DNA of 64,000 bases, taken from contig NZ_KB890761.1 in assembly GCF_000373265.1 (NCBI RefSeq), positions 607,389 to 671,388 on the forward strand, in the 5' to 3' direction. The stretch's first letter is position 1, and each line of letters opens with the position of its first letter. This document shows, piece by piece, positions 8,394 through 16,306 of the stretch. The notes below the pieces were generated by a model, which worked only from the letters and a program-made list of their open reading frames with translations, was not told the origin of the DNA and searched no databases. A program made the position numbers and the translations under genes. This stretch comes from Pontibacter roseus DSM 17521. GTDB lineage: Bacteria > Bacteroidota > Bacteroidia > Cytophagales > Hymenobacteraceae.

Positions 8394-9308
8394 ATGGAGA
8401 GGTATTACTTTATTGTAGAAGGAGAGCAAAGGGGGCCTTTTACTTTTGATGAAGTTCAAAGTATGAAAATTAATAGAGGTACGCTTATTTGGCGCGAGGG
8501 ATTAAAAGATTGGGTACAAGCTGGACAACTTAAGGAATTAAGCTCTAGCTTAATTGGTTTCCCCCCACCTATACCATCCAATATTTTAGAAAAAGATAGA
8601 ACTTACAATATTAATCTAGGAGTCAGAAAGCCGGAGTTCAAACGTTTGAATATTACTCCAATCAACACAGCAATAAGTAAAACAAAAATTGCAAAGGAGC
8701 TCTTGTTGATTTCCAAACTTTTTATTATTTCAATATCAATAGGGGTAATAGTATGCCTTGTCGTGGGTGCCAAGATGTATATAGATGCAAAGAAGGACCT
8801 TACTGATTTAAAGAAACTGTCAATTGATGCTGGTAAGGAATACATAGTTGCGAATCAAGCCCATATAGACTACGACGCTCATCAATTTGCAATTGAAAGA
8901 AAATTAAATGTAGTTACTATCAATCAGACTTTGTCTTATCAAAAAAGCCTATTTGATAAATATGAAAGAGAAATTGAACAATTTGGAAAAAATGATGATG
9001 ACAGGATTATGTTTAGAATGCTTTCGGAATTAAATAATGGTAGTTCATATAGTATCTATACCGATTTTACTAAAACTAAAAGTAATCTCTATCAGAAAGC
9101 AGAAAATTTATACCAACAGAGTGAAACTTATAAGGAGCTGTACAATTCTAAAAACTATGAATTAGAAAATTTCTTTGAGGAAAATATTGAAAAAGCTTTA
9201 AATTTTATTTTGATAATTGTTACTATAGTTACAATTATAATATGTTTTATGAGATACATGGTGAAGGGTTTAGGGTGGATAAGTTATTATTCTAGGCAAA
9301 AAATTTAA
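8394..9308 (+). CDS. GYF_2-domain membrane protein, AT-rich
   Basis: A 304-residue protein. Residues 1-60 form a GYF_2 (DUF4339-type) domain, with YYFIVEGEQRGPFTFDEVQ, the GTLIWREGLKDW core and a PPPIP tail. A membrane helix follows at about 105-130 (LLLISKLFIISISIGVIVC), then a charged coiled-coil-like region (about 140-265) and a second membrane helix near 270-290. GYF_2 domains are presumed to bind proline-rich peptides. The gene is far more AT-rich than its neighbours and uses AT-ending codons, which suggests recent acquisition; it sits next to a RAYT transposon. The function is unknown. The region between the helices probably faces outward or the periplasm, but topology is uncertain. Confidence 0.82.
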   Translation: MERYYFIVEGEQRGPFTFDEVQSMKINRGTLIWREGLKDWVQAGQLKELSSSLIGFPPPIPSNILEKDRTYNINLGVRKPEFKRLNITPINTAISKTKIAKELLLISKLFIISISIGVIVCLVVGAKMYIDAKKDLTDLKKLSIDAGKEYIVANQAHIDYDAHQFAIERKLNVVTINQTLSYQKSLFDKYEREIEQFGKNDDDRIMFRMLSELNNGSSYSIYTDFTKTKSNLYQKAENLYQQSETYKELYNSKNYELENFFEENIEKALNFILIIVTIVTIIICFMRYMVKGLGWISYYSRQKI

Positions 9309-9441
9309 TACTAGAATTCTTGCTGGTTTAGCAACAGTACAACATGTGGCTGTTTATGGAGACCTGCTCTTTCTGATTTGCAGTCCGAAAGCCCCTTCAT
9401 CCCGCAAGTTTAGCGTCAGCGCAACTTGTGGCAGGCCATTT

Positions 9442-9477
9442 AGCAAGTTTGCAACTTGCGCAAGTTGCAAACTTGCT
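9442..9477. repeat. Perfect 36-bp palindrome (REP-like)
   Basis: Two head-to-head copies of an 18-bp unit with no spacer (9442-9459 and 9460-9477). The right half recurs exactly at 10120-10137 on the other side of the transposase gene. Confidence 0.9.
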
Positions 9478-9544
9478 ATTAAAAAGTACCACCAGTTACC
9501 GCTGCGCTCAAACTGGTGGCATAGTTAGGGATGGTTAGGTATAG

Positions 9545-10093
9545 TTAGTCCAGAAACGTGATGTTGACCAAGCCTTTACCGCCTGCATAATCTATGGCGC
9601 TGCTGTATGGGTAAGCATGGGGCTCTGTAACAAAGCCTGCCTCTACAGGATTATTATGGATGTATTGCAGCTTTTGCTCCATCAAAAAAGTAGTGTTTAG
9701 CTCAATGGGTTGGTTGTGCTGCTGCCAGAACTGAAAGTTTTTGTTGTTCGCATTCTGTTTCCCTGCCCTCTCAAGCAGCCACAGCATCCATTCCTTGCGA
9801 CTCTCTTGTGGGTTATCAGCAATAGCCTTCACGATGGTTTTGGCAGTATGTTTCTTCAAGTCCCGGATTATGTCAGATTGGTTCGCTTCCGGTGTGCCAA
9901 TGATAAGGTGAACGTGGTTTGACATGATGCACCAAGCGTATACCTGTAGCCCTTTGTGCTCAATACAATAGTTTAAGCTGTCCACCAAAATGTCCTTGTA
10001 GGCAGGTCTGGTGAAAACATCTACCCAGTAAACTGTAGAGAAAGACAAGAAATGCAGCCGACTCTGGTCGCTGATTTTGTAATTCCGGCTCAT
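9545..10093 (-). CDS. REP-associated tyrosine transposase (Y1_Tnp family)
   Basis: A 182-residue single-strand DNA transposase of the IS200/IS605-like Y1 superfamily. The HUH metal motif is visible as NHVHLIIGTP (about residues 58-67). The family signature YIHNNPVEAGFV is present near 142-153, followed by YPYSSAIDY at about 161. The ATG at 10093 is chosen; the frame stays open to a TTG at 10123, but that lies inside the flanking palindrome. The gene is intact. By analogy with TnpA-REP proteins it would cut and mobilise the flanking palindromes. A related two-hairpin element at 30291-30502 may be a non-autonomous relative. Confidence 0.9.
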   Translation of the reverse strand: MSRNYKISDQSRLHFLSFSTVYWVDVFTRPAYKDILVDSLNYCIEHKGLQVYAWCIMSNHVHLIIGTPEANQSDIIRDLKKHTAKTIVKAIADNPQESRKEWMLWLLERAGKQNANNKNFQFWQQHNQPIELNTTFLMEQKLQYIHNNPVEAGFVTEPHAYPYSSAIDYAGGKGLVNITFLD

Positions 10094-10479
10094 CTTGTGC
10101 TTATACCTTAGCTGCCCACGCAAGTTGCAAACTTGCTGTTTTGGGAAGTCACAAGTTGCGCTATAGCTATACCTGCGACATAATATGAACCCTGACTTGA
10201 TTTGAAGGTTTCAGAGGCTGCGAAGAACAACCCATTGCCACACCAGCGACTTTATTTCATCGTTCAGCCATCGTAGGGAAAGGTCGCGACCTGTCCCTAC
10301 GGATAACCACATAATCGCACTATTGGGTTTCAAACCCGAAACTGTAGCCACTCTCCATCCACCGCCAAGGTATAGCATTCGCCACAAAAGCGAAGAATAG
10401 CTGTAGGATATAAGGTAATATATTTAAATATGCCTATATTTAATCTATCATCAATGCTATAGTCAAGCTACCCTTTTTC
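10094..10479. repeat. Intergenic repeats: REP unit and Sau-type hairpin
   Basis: There is no gene in this stretch. It holds the right-hand REP unit (10120-10137, 10150-10162). It also holds a 15-bp inverted repeat with one mismatch (10272-10301, CGTAGGGAAAGGTCG with its complement), a type of hairpin seen scattered in many bacterial genomes. An AT-rich tract at about 10415-10465 probably contains the promoter of the CPBP gene. Confidence 0.7.
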
Positions 10480-11880
10480 ATGCTCCATACCTTTACGCAT
10501 CAGCTGAAACAAACCGGTACCGATATTTGGGCCTTTCTGCGGAACCCGAAAGACCAACCCGCTGCAGAACAGAGTGCTGCCGGTAAAATCCGTATACTCT
10601 TGCTTGTGCTCCTGATTGACGTGATTATAGTAATCGGGATATCAGGGTTAGTCCAGCTCATAGAAATGGCAGGCTGGTACTCGAGCGAGAACCATGCGGT
10701 GGTGGAGCTGCTGCGAAAGCTTCCGATTTGGGCTTTTCTGCTGCTGGGGGTGTTGGCTATACCTTTGCTGGAGGAGCTGGTGTTCCGCTACGGCCTACGG
10801 TTCAAAATCGGCTACATCTCCTTTGAGGTCTTCATCCTGGTTTTAACGATGGCAGTGAGTACGTTCCAATACCTGCCGCTGGTCTGGGCACTGGGAACAA
10901 GTGCTGTGCTGACCATGGCGCTGGTCCTGTATTTTCTGAACGTGGATGCCATCGGTAATTCGCTGGAGAGGGTATGGCCGAAGGTATACGGTGCCTTCTT
11001 TTACACCGTCGCGTTTCTATTCGGCCTTATCCACATCACCAACTTCACCGATTTTGACTACGCCTCGGCTGCTATACTGCTTATTCCCATTATCGTGGCG
11101 CCACAGATTTTTGGCGGACTACTGATGGGCTACATGCGTGTGAAGCACGGGTTTTTCTGGGGCTATTTTCTGCACGCCGGTCACAACGCCCTTTTCTTTG
11201 GCCTGGCACTGGCCACCATGGGCACTTTGGAAGAGAAGCTGAACATCCAAAACGATGGTCATACCTTGCAGGTAGAGGAGCATATTCGCTTTGACGAGAC
11301 CGCCCCTTCTTCTAACCTGATAAGCCATGACTCAGTTGGCTTTGATAACCAGAAACTCAAAGACGTAATTTTGGCTCTACTGGATAAGGATGAATCCGAA
11401 GTTGAGTTCGAAAAAGCCAGGCATCACGACAGGGTGGTTAACGTGAGATTTAAGCCACATTCGCCCGCCAAAGACATCAAGAAAAACAAGGAACAGGTTT
11501 TGGGACAGCTGCAGAAACTGTACAAGTTTGACATCAGCTACCGGTCCCAACAGATGGATGCCTGGGACGTGACCATTACTGATACGGCTAAGCTGGCGGC
11601 CCATACTGTCGCAGACATCGGGAAGTCTACCGTGGTGCGCAACCCGGATGGTATCACGCTTGAGAACGTGACTATGGGAGAGTTGGTGAGTGCCCTGGAA
11701 ACCGACTTTAAGGTGAGGCTGATTTCAAGACGTGATTTGCTGGAGCTCGGGAAATACAATTTCAAGCTGCCCAAAAGTGGTTTCGAGCAAGCCAAGGAAT
11801 ACCTGAAAACGAACTATGGCATCCTGTTGCAGTCTCGGATGGAGCTGGCGGATTTGGCTGTCGTGTCTTTCCAGGAGTAG
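10480..11880 (+). CDS. CPBP-family intramembrane protease with C-terminal DUF3738-like domain
   Basis: A 466-residue membrane protein. Residues about 40-265 hold seven or eight helices with the CPBP/ABI motifs: EELVFR (about 99-104, motif 1), FGLIHITNF (about 181, motif 2) and HAGHN (about 232, motif 3). These are the glutamate and histidine residues that bind the catalytic metal in this family. The C-terminal 190 residues are soluble; the segments AWDVTI, MGELVSALE and LGKYNFKL, followed by EYLKTNYGILLQ, resemble the DUF3738 (TIGR03435) fold of Bacteroidota and Acidobacteria. The fusion is unusual and the C-terminal assignment is tentative. The substrate is unknown. It is monocistronic and convergent with the J-domain gene, 11 bp away. 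Confidence 0.85.
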   Translation: MLHTFTHQLKQTGTDIWAFLRNPKDQPAAEQSAAGKIRILLLVLLIDVIIVIGISGLVQLIEMAGWYSSENHAVVELLRKLPIWAFLLLGVLAIPLLEELVFRYGLRFKIGYISFEVFILVLTMAVSTFQYLPLVWALGTSAVLTMALVLYFLNVDAIGNSLERVWPKVYGAFFYTVAFLFGLIHITNFTDFDYASAAILLIPIIVAPQIFGGLLMGYMRVKHGFFWGYFLHAGHNALFFGLALATMGTLEEKLNIQNDGHTLQVEEHIRFDETAPSSNLISHDSVGFDNQKLKDVILALLDKDESEVEFEKARHHDRVVNVRFKPHSPAKDIKKNKEQVLGQLQKLYKFDISYRSQQMDAWDVTITDTAKLAAHTVADIGKSTVVRNPDGITLENVTMGELVSALETDFKVRLISRRDLLELGKYNFKLPKSGFEQAKEYLKTNYGILLQSRMELADLAVVSFQE

Positions 11881-11891
11881 GTGCCCTATAC

Positions 11892-12959
11892 CTACTTCAA
11901 CAATGTCTTTATCATGACTGGGTCCTGGAGTATGCGGAGGTTCTGTTTCAGGCTTGCCAGCTCTTCATTTAAATCCTCTTTGGCGCGTTTGAACTTCTGG
12001 TCCATCTGTTTGGGGCTGCCGCAGAAACGGTTGTAGAAGTCGGCGTCGGGGCCGAAGGTGAAGCCGTTGAGCTCTGCCTTCAGCTCGTTCACCTGGTCGG
12101 TGAGGAGCTGCACGTAATACTGCAGTTGTTCATCGGGCAGTTTGTCCAGCGCCTGGCCCTGCTCCTGCAGGAACTCCATCTGCAGGCGCAGCAGTTCGAA
12201 AAAGTCGTCGTGGTGGTAGGCCTGCGTCACTTTCTTCATGGCTTCCTCTTTCCAGGCGCGCTTGGTTTCGTCCTGCTCCTTGTCGGGGTGCAGCTGCTTG
12301 GCCAGGTCGGTATACACGCGGCGGCTGGCCTTGCTGATGTTGCTGAGTTCAGCCTTCGCCTGCGCCTCCTTGGCCTGTTGTGCTTTGGTCTTGCGGCCTT
12401 TCTGGCGGTTCTGCTTTTCCCGTTCCCTTTCCTCCATCTCCCGGTCCAGCTGAGCCTGTATCCGCTCCCAATCGCTTAGGTCCTCCAACTCATCGGCTAT
12501 ACCTAGTTCGTCTTCCGCTATACCTTCGGCCCAATCAAACCCGTCTTCTGCTGGGCTGGCTATTCGCTCCGCGTAAGGGACTTCGGCATACCGGTCGTGC
12601 AGTTCCACCATGTCGCGGCGCTCGTATTGGGCAATCAAATCATAGGTGATGTCGGCAATTAGCAAGGCCAGTTTTTCCTTCTCCCGGAAGCTGAATAGGG
12701 GCAAGGCAAAGGCCTCATCCAGCAACTGCACCAACTCCACGCGTTTCTCCAGCTGCTGCGCGATAATGGGCCGCAGCTCCTTCTCGATGCGCTTCTGGGC
12801 CTGGCTCATGCTGGCGCGACGGGCGGCTAATTCCTGTTTCAGCTGCTCTATCTGTTCTGTTTTCTGGTTGAACTCCTGCTGTAGCTGGCTCAGCTGGCGT
12901 TGGCCGGCGGCGGTGATTTGGGGCGTGAGAGACGGAACGGGTTTGTTGGAGTGGGGCAT
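11892..12959 (-). CDS. J-domain protein with long coiled coil
   Basis: A 355-residue cytoplasmic protein. The N-terminus (about 15-90) is a Gln/Glu-rich coiled coil, the middle (about 145-205) is very acidic then charged, and residues about 207-255 form a J-domain: VYTDLAKQLHPDKEQDETKRAWKEEAMKK with the HPD tripeptide near 223. The end (about 270-355) is again helical. The HPD motif implies stimulation of a DnaK-type ATPase. The usual DnaJ Gly/Phe and zinc regions are missing, so it is a class C J-protein of unknown client. The stop overlaps a copy of the window's over-represented octamer. Confidence 0.85.
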   Translation of the reverse strand: MPHSNKPVPSLTPQITAAGQRQLSQLQQEFNQKTEQIEQLKQELAARRASMSQAQKRIEKELRPIIAQQLEKRVELVQLLDEAFALPLFSFREKEKLALLIADITYDLIAQYERRDMVELHDRYAEVPYAERIASPAEDGFDWAEGIAEDELGIADELEDLSDWERIQAQLDREMEEREREKQNRQKGRKTKAQQAKEAQAKAELSNISKASRRVYTDLAKQLHPDKEQDETKRAWKEEAMKKVTQAYHHDDFFELLRLQMEFLQEQGQALDKLPDEQLQYYVQLLTDQVNELKAELNGFTFGPDADFYNRFCGSPKQMDQKFKRAKEDLNEELASLKQNLRILQDPVMIKTLLK

Positions 12960-13102
12960 GCTAAAAAAGATTCAGAGCCAGTGCTACTGCTGCTTGATTG
13001 GCCTGCAACTGGAGACACAAAAATAGCTGTTTATTGTTGGACTGGCTGCATGGCCAGAATCCAGGTATGGCATGTATACCCTGCAGCCAGTCCTGCTATA
13101 CC

Positions 13103-13732
13103 CTATTGTTGCGCGTCAAAAGGGATGAAGCGGTTGTTTTGCAGCACGTAGAGGGTGGTGCGGTTGTCTTCTATCACCGACACGCCGTCTGTTTTGAGGG
13201 TAGTGCGCTGCTGCTGGCGTGGGTTCCGCACGAGCGAGTCCTGCGGCGCCAGTTTGAGCTGGAAGGTGCTGTAGCGAAGGTCGTTCAATCGCTGGGCCGG
13301 ATAGGAGGCCACTTTGAGTTCGCGCACCTGTGGCGTCGCGTAGTCCAGGAACGCCAGGATGTGGATGGAATCGTTTTGCAGCACCTGCACGGCGTAATCT
13401 GCGGTGTTGTTGCCGTTGAGGTTGCCGCGCAGGTATAGCGGGTTGTCCACCTGGTTTGTCTTGTTTGCCATGGCCTGGTCGGTGAGCGGAGCCACCTGGG
13501 CTTGCGGCTGCTTTTGCTGCAGCAGGCTGGTCAGGGTGTCCGGGAGCGGGTGCAGGATGGTGCCCTCGTCGGCGGCTCGGGCCACGCTGTCTATCGAGGC
13601 TTTGGTGTCGCTGTCGATTTGCGCGTCAATCAGTTCATCATCGGCTGCGCGTTTGTAGTTACCATCGGCAGAGTCGGAGCCGCAGGAGGCGAGTGCTACC
13701 AGGGTAGCTAGTGCAAGCGGGTATAGTTTCAT
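13103..13732 (-). CDS. Putative lipoprotein of unknown function
   Basis: A 209-residue protein with a type II signal peptide (MKLYPLALATLVALASC, lipobox LASC, Cys 17). The lipid anchor is followed by a Ser/Asp-rich linker. The mature part has a disordered N-terminal half and a C-terminal domain with short beta-strand patterns (LYLRGNLNGNNTADYAVQVL, ILAFLDY, TLYVLQNNRFI). NLNGNNTADYAV resembles FG-GAP or calcium-loop type motifs of secreted proteins. No catalytic motif is seen. It lies between the ABC exporter and the J-domain gene in the same direction but about 85-140 bp from each, so operon membership is uncertain. Confidence 0.78.
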   Translation of the reverse strand: MKLYPLALATLVALASCGSDSADGNYKRAADDELIDAQIDSDTKASIDSVARAADEGTILHPLPDTLTSLLQQKQPQAQVAPLTDQAMANKTNQVDNPLYLRGNLNGNNTADYAVQVLQNDSIHILAFLDYATPQVRELKVASYPAQRLNDLRYSTFQLKLAPQDSLVRNPRQQQRTTLKTDGVSVIEDNRTTLYVLQNNRFIPFDAQQ

Positions 13733-13816
13733 GGGTATATACGGTTAGTTGTTGGTCTCAATAGTACGGTTGCATACCATGTGGTTATCCGGAAGGTTGC
13801 AGGCTATACCTATACC

Positions 13817-15574
13817 TCACCGTATCAACTCCACTTTGCGTTCACCAATCTGCTGGCGCCACATGGCATAGTAGAGGCCCTTCTGCTCCACCAGCTCCAC
13901 GTGGTTGCCCTGCTCCACAATCTTGCCGCGCTCCAGCACATAGATGGTGTCGGCATGCATGATGGTGGAGAGGCGGTGGGCGATGAGGATGGTGATTTGC
14001 TCGCGCAGGTCCGATATCTCCCTGACCGTCGCCGTGATTTCCTCCTCGGTGAGGGAGTCGAGGGCGGAGGTGGCTTCGTCGAAGATGAGCAGGCGCGGGT
14101 TGCGGATGAGGGCGCGGGCAATGGAAAGGCGCTGCTTCTCACCACCCGACATCTTCAGGCCGCCTTCGCCAATCTGGGTATGGATGCCCTTTTCGGAGCG
14201 CGACAGCAGGTTGAGGCACGATGCCTTCTGCATGGCCGCGTATACTTCCTCGTCGGTGGCGTCGGGTTTCACGTACTGCAGGTTCTCCTTGATGGTGCCC
14301 GAAAACAGGTTGGTTTCCTGCGTCACGAAGCCCAGCTGCCGCCGCGCCTCGTTCAGCCAGATGTCCCGCACAGGTATACCGTTGTAAAAGATTTCCCCGC
14401 TCACCGGCACGTAAAGCCCTACCAAAAGCTTCACCAGCGTGGATTTGCCCGAGCCCGAAGGCCCCACGAAAGCGATGGTGTCGCCGGTGTTGGCTTCAAA
14501 GGAAATGCCGTCCACTGAGTTCTGTGGCGCGCCCTTGTGCCGGAACACCACCTCTTCGAAGCGCAGCTGCTGCAGCGGTCCTACGTTGATGGCCGACTCC
14601 GGCCGCGTCTCCACCGGCTTGTTCATGAGTTCATCAAAGTTGAGCAGCGACGCCTCCGCCTCACGGTATGACAGGATGATAGTGCCCAAATCCTGCAAAG
14701 GGCCAAAAATGCTGACGGAGATAAACTGCATGGAAATCAGCTCGCCGGTGGTGAGCACGTCCCGGAAAATGAGCCAGAGCAACGTGAAGAGGATGGATTG
14801 CTTGAGCAGGTTAAGTGCCGTGCCCTGTAAGAAGGAGAGGGTGCGCACGCGCTTCACCTTGGCCATCTCCAGTTCAAAAATCTGCTCGGTATGCGCGCGC
14901 AGGCGCCGTATCTCCGGGTAGGTCAGGCCCAGGCTTTTCACCAGCTCAATGTTGCGCAGCGACTCTGTAATCACCCCCGACATCTTGTTGGTGGCCCGGT
15001 TGATGGAGCGCTGCATGGTCTTGATTTTGGCGCTGAGCAGACTGGTCAGGCCGCCCAGCACGACGATGCCTATGACAAAAATCGGCACGAGCGCCCAATG
15101 TTTGGTTACGGCATACCATACCAGGAAACCCACGCCCACGATGGAGGAAAACAGGATGTTGATGAAGGCGTTGATGAAGCGCTCGGTGTCGCGGCGCACC
15201 CGCTGCAGGATGGAGAGCGTCTCGCCGCTGTTCTGGTCCGCATACTCCTGGTACGAGAGGCGCAGGGTCTGCTTGAGTCCATCGTTGAATATCTGCACCC
15301 CGAACTTCTGCACCACCAGGTTGGTGAAATATTCCTGAAACGCTTTGGCCAGCCGCGAGAGCAGCGCCACTACTACGGCCAGCAGCATGAGCCACAGCGC
15401 GCCTTCCACCCGCTCCTCATTGGTCATGGTGAAGGGTGGCGTGGCGTAGTCGTCAATGATTCTGCCGAAGATGATGGGGTCCACCAGGGCCAGCACCTGG
15501 CTCAGGCCGGCCAGCAGCAGCGAAAGTATGACCAGCCCGCGGTGAGGCTGCAGGTAGTTCCAGAGTACGCGCAT
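13817..15574 (-). CDS. ABC exporter, fused permease and ATPase (MsbA-like)
   Basis: A 585-residue half-transporter. The six-helix permease occupies about 15-320 (ABC_membrane type I exporter). The ATPase domain has Walker A GPSGSGKST (about 371), the Q-loop FVTQETNLF, the signature MSGGEKQR (about 475), Walker B LLIFDEATSALD (about 491-502) and the H-loop AHRLST. All ATPase residues are intact. It should work as a homodimer exporting a lipid, peptide or drug across the inner membrane. The lipid A or multidrug type cannot be separated from sequence alone. There is no partner gene nearby. The stop lies at a doubled copy of the CTATACCT motif (13804-13817). Confidence 0.93.
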   Translation of the reverse strand: MRVLWNYLQPHRGLVILSLLLAGLSQVLALVDPIIFGRIIDDYATPPFTMTNEERVEGALWLMLLAVVVALLSRLAKAFQEYFTNLVVQKFGVQIFNDGLKQTLRLSYQEYADQNSGETLSILQRVRRDTERFINAFINILFSSIVGVGFLVWYAVTKHWALVPIFVIGIVVLGGLTSLLSAKIKTMQRSINRATNKMSGVITESLRNIELVKSLGLTYPEIRRLRAHTEQIFELEMAKVKRVRTLSFLQGTALNLLKQSILFTLLWLIFRDVLTTGELISMQFISVSIFGPLQDLGTIILSYREAEASLLNFDELMNKPVETRPESAINVGPLQQLRFEEVVFRHKGAPQNSVDGISFEANTGDTIAFVGPSGSGKSTLVKLLVGLYVPVSGEIFYNGIPVRDIWLNEARRQLGFVTQETNLFSGTIKENLQYVKPDATDEEVYAAMQKASCLNLLSRSEKGIHTQIGEGGLKMSGGEKQRLSIARALIRNPRLLIFDEATSALDSLTEEEITATVREISDLREQITILIAHRLSTIMHADTIYVLERGKIVEQGNHVELVEQKGLYYAMWRQQIGERKVELIR

Positions 15575-15701
15575 GTAAAACAGGTATGGTGAGGTTCTCT
15601 TCCTACGCGAGCATTCGGCGCAGGTATACTACTTCCTTGGACTTTGCCTGGGAAGAGCAGGCGGTTCCAGGACAGGTATAGCTTCGTAGCATGGGCCAAA
15701 A

Positions 15702-15731
15702 AAATGCCCGAAGCCATGGCTCCGGGCATTT
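15702..15731 (-). terminator. Rho-independent terminator of the PepSY-like gene
   Basis: A stem (AAATGCCCG at 15702-15710 with its complement near 15722-15731) with an inner GCC/GGC pair. A run of seven T follows on the minus strand. It lies 25 bp past the stop at 15756. Confidence 0.9.
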
Positions 15732-15755
15732 CACTAACGTCTCAAAGGCAATGGG

Positions 15756-16202
15756 CTAGTCCCAATATGCTGGGTCGGTCACCTCTTTTCCATCCTGCGA
15801 CAGCACCACCTTTTTGTCCTGGCCCTTTTGGTCGAGCTCCAGCTGGTAGTAGGTCTTGCCGTCTTTCTCCATCTGCTCCACGTCATCTACGCGCATGCCT
15901 TTGTAATTCTGGCCGATGGCGGTGCGTATACCCTGTGGCAGGTCTTTCTCCATCACATCGTGTCGGGCCATCAATATCTTGCCCGATGGGTCAATCATCA
16001 CGGCATGGTCTATGCGGTCCACGTCAAAATCGGCTTCGAAGTTGTCACCATGCTTTTCCCACTCCAAATCAGTGGCGTTGGCATACTTTTGCGACAGTGC
16101 GCTTTTCACGGCTTCAGGAACATCCTTCGCGTCTACGTCCTGTGCCTGGGCGGCTGTAACCGAACCGATCACTAAGGCGAATCCAACTAGTATCTTTTTC
16201 AT
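15756..16202 (-). CDS. Secreted PepSY-like domain protein
   Basis: A 148-residue protein with a clear signal peptide (MKKILVGFALVIGSVTAAQAQ, cut after AQA). The mature part has two PepSY-like repeats (DUF2874 type): DVPEAVKSALSQKYANATDLEWEK with FEADFDVDRI, then LPQGIRTAIGQNYKGMRVDDVEQM with YYQLELDQKG. The family is thought to be periplasmic and inhibitor- or chaperone-like, but the role in Bacteroidota is not known. It is transcribed alone: a TATCTTTG -7 element lies upstream at 16241-16248 (minus) and a strong terminator follows. Confidence 0.88.
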   Translation of the reverse strand: MKKILVGFALVIGSVTAAQAQDVDAKDVPEAVKSALSQKYANATDLEWEKHGDNFEADFDVDRIDHAVMIDPSGKILMARHDVMEKDLPQGIRTAIGQNYKGMRVDDVEQMEKDGKTYYQLELDQKGQDKKVVLSQDGKEVTDPAYWD

Positions 16203-16240
16203 AATCCTTACTTTTTAAGTGTTGAAAAATTGGTATGGTT

Positions 16241-16248
16241 CAAAGATA
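16241..16248 (-). promoter_or_regulatory. Putative -7 element for the PepSY-like gene
   Basis: TATCTTTG on the minus strand, 38 bp before the ATG. A TTG at 16265-16267 lies 16 nt further upstream, slightly closer than the usual 19. Confidence 0.6.
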
Positions 16249-16306
16249 CGGCACGAATCTGAAGCAAATCTGAACTTGATACTATTGAGACAGAATCAGT
16301 TGTGTC

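Larger units (their letters stand above)
9403..10162 (-). mobile_element. RAYT (REP-associated Y1 transposase) element with nested palindromes
   Basis: A single Y1-transposase gene is bracketed by REP-like sequences. An outer inverted repeat (AGCGCAACTTGTG at 9418-9430, inverted at 10150-10162) and an inner one (AGCAAGTTTGCAACTTGC at 9442-9459, inverted at 10120-10137) enclose it. The inner unit is duplicated head to head on the left, giving a perfect 36-bp palindrome (9442-9477). A second hairpin (9489-9497 with 9511-9519) lies between palindrome and gene. Exact ends are not certain. Confidence 0.75.

Noticed and set aside
9403..10162. IS200/IS605 insertion with target duplication
   Set aside because: The nested REP palindromes and the YIHNNPVEAG signature fit a RAYT better; no TnpB gene or direct target repeat was seen.
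13103..13732. Calcium-binding EF-hand reading of NLNGNNTADYAV
   Set aside because: The acidic positions needed for an EF-hand loop are not present.
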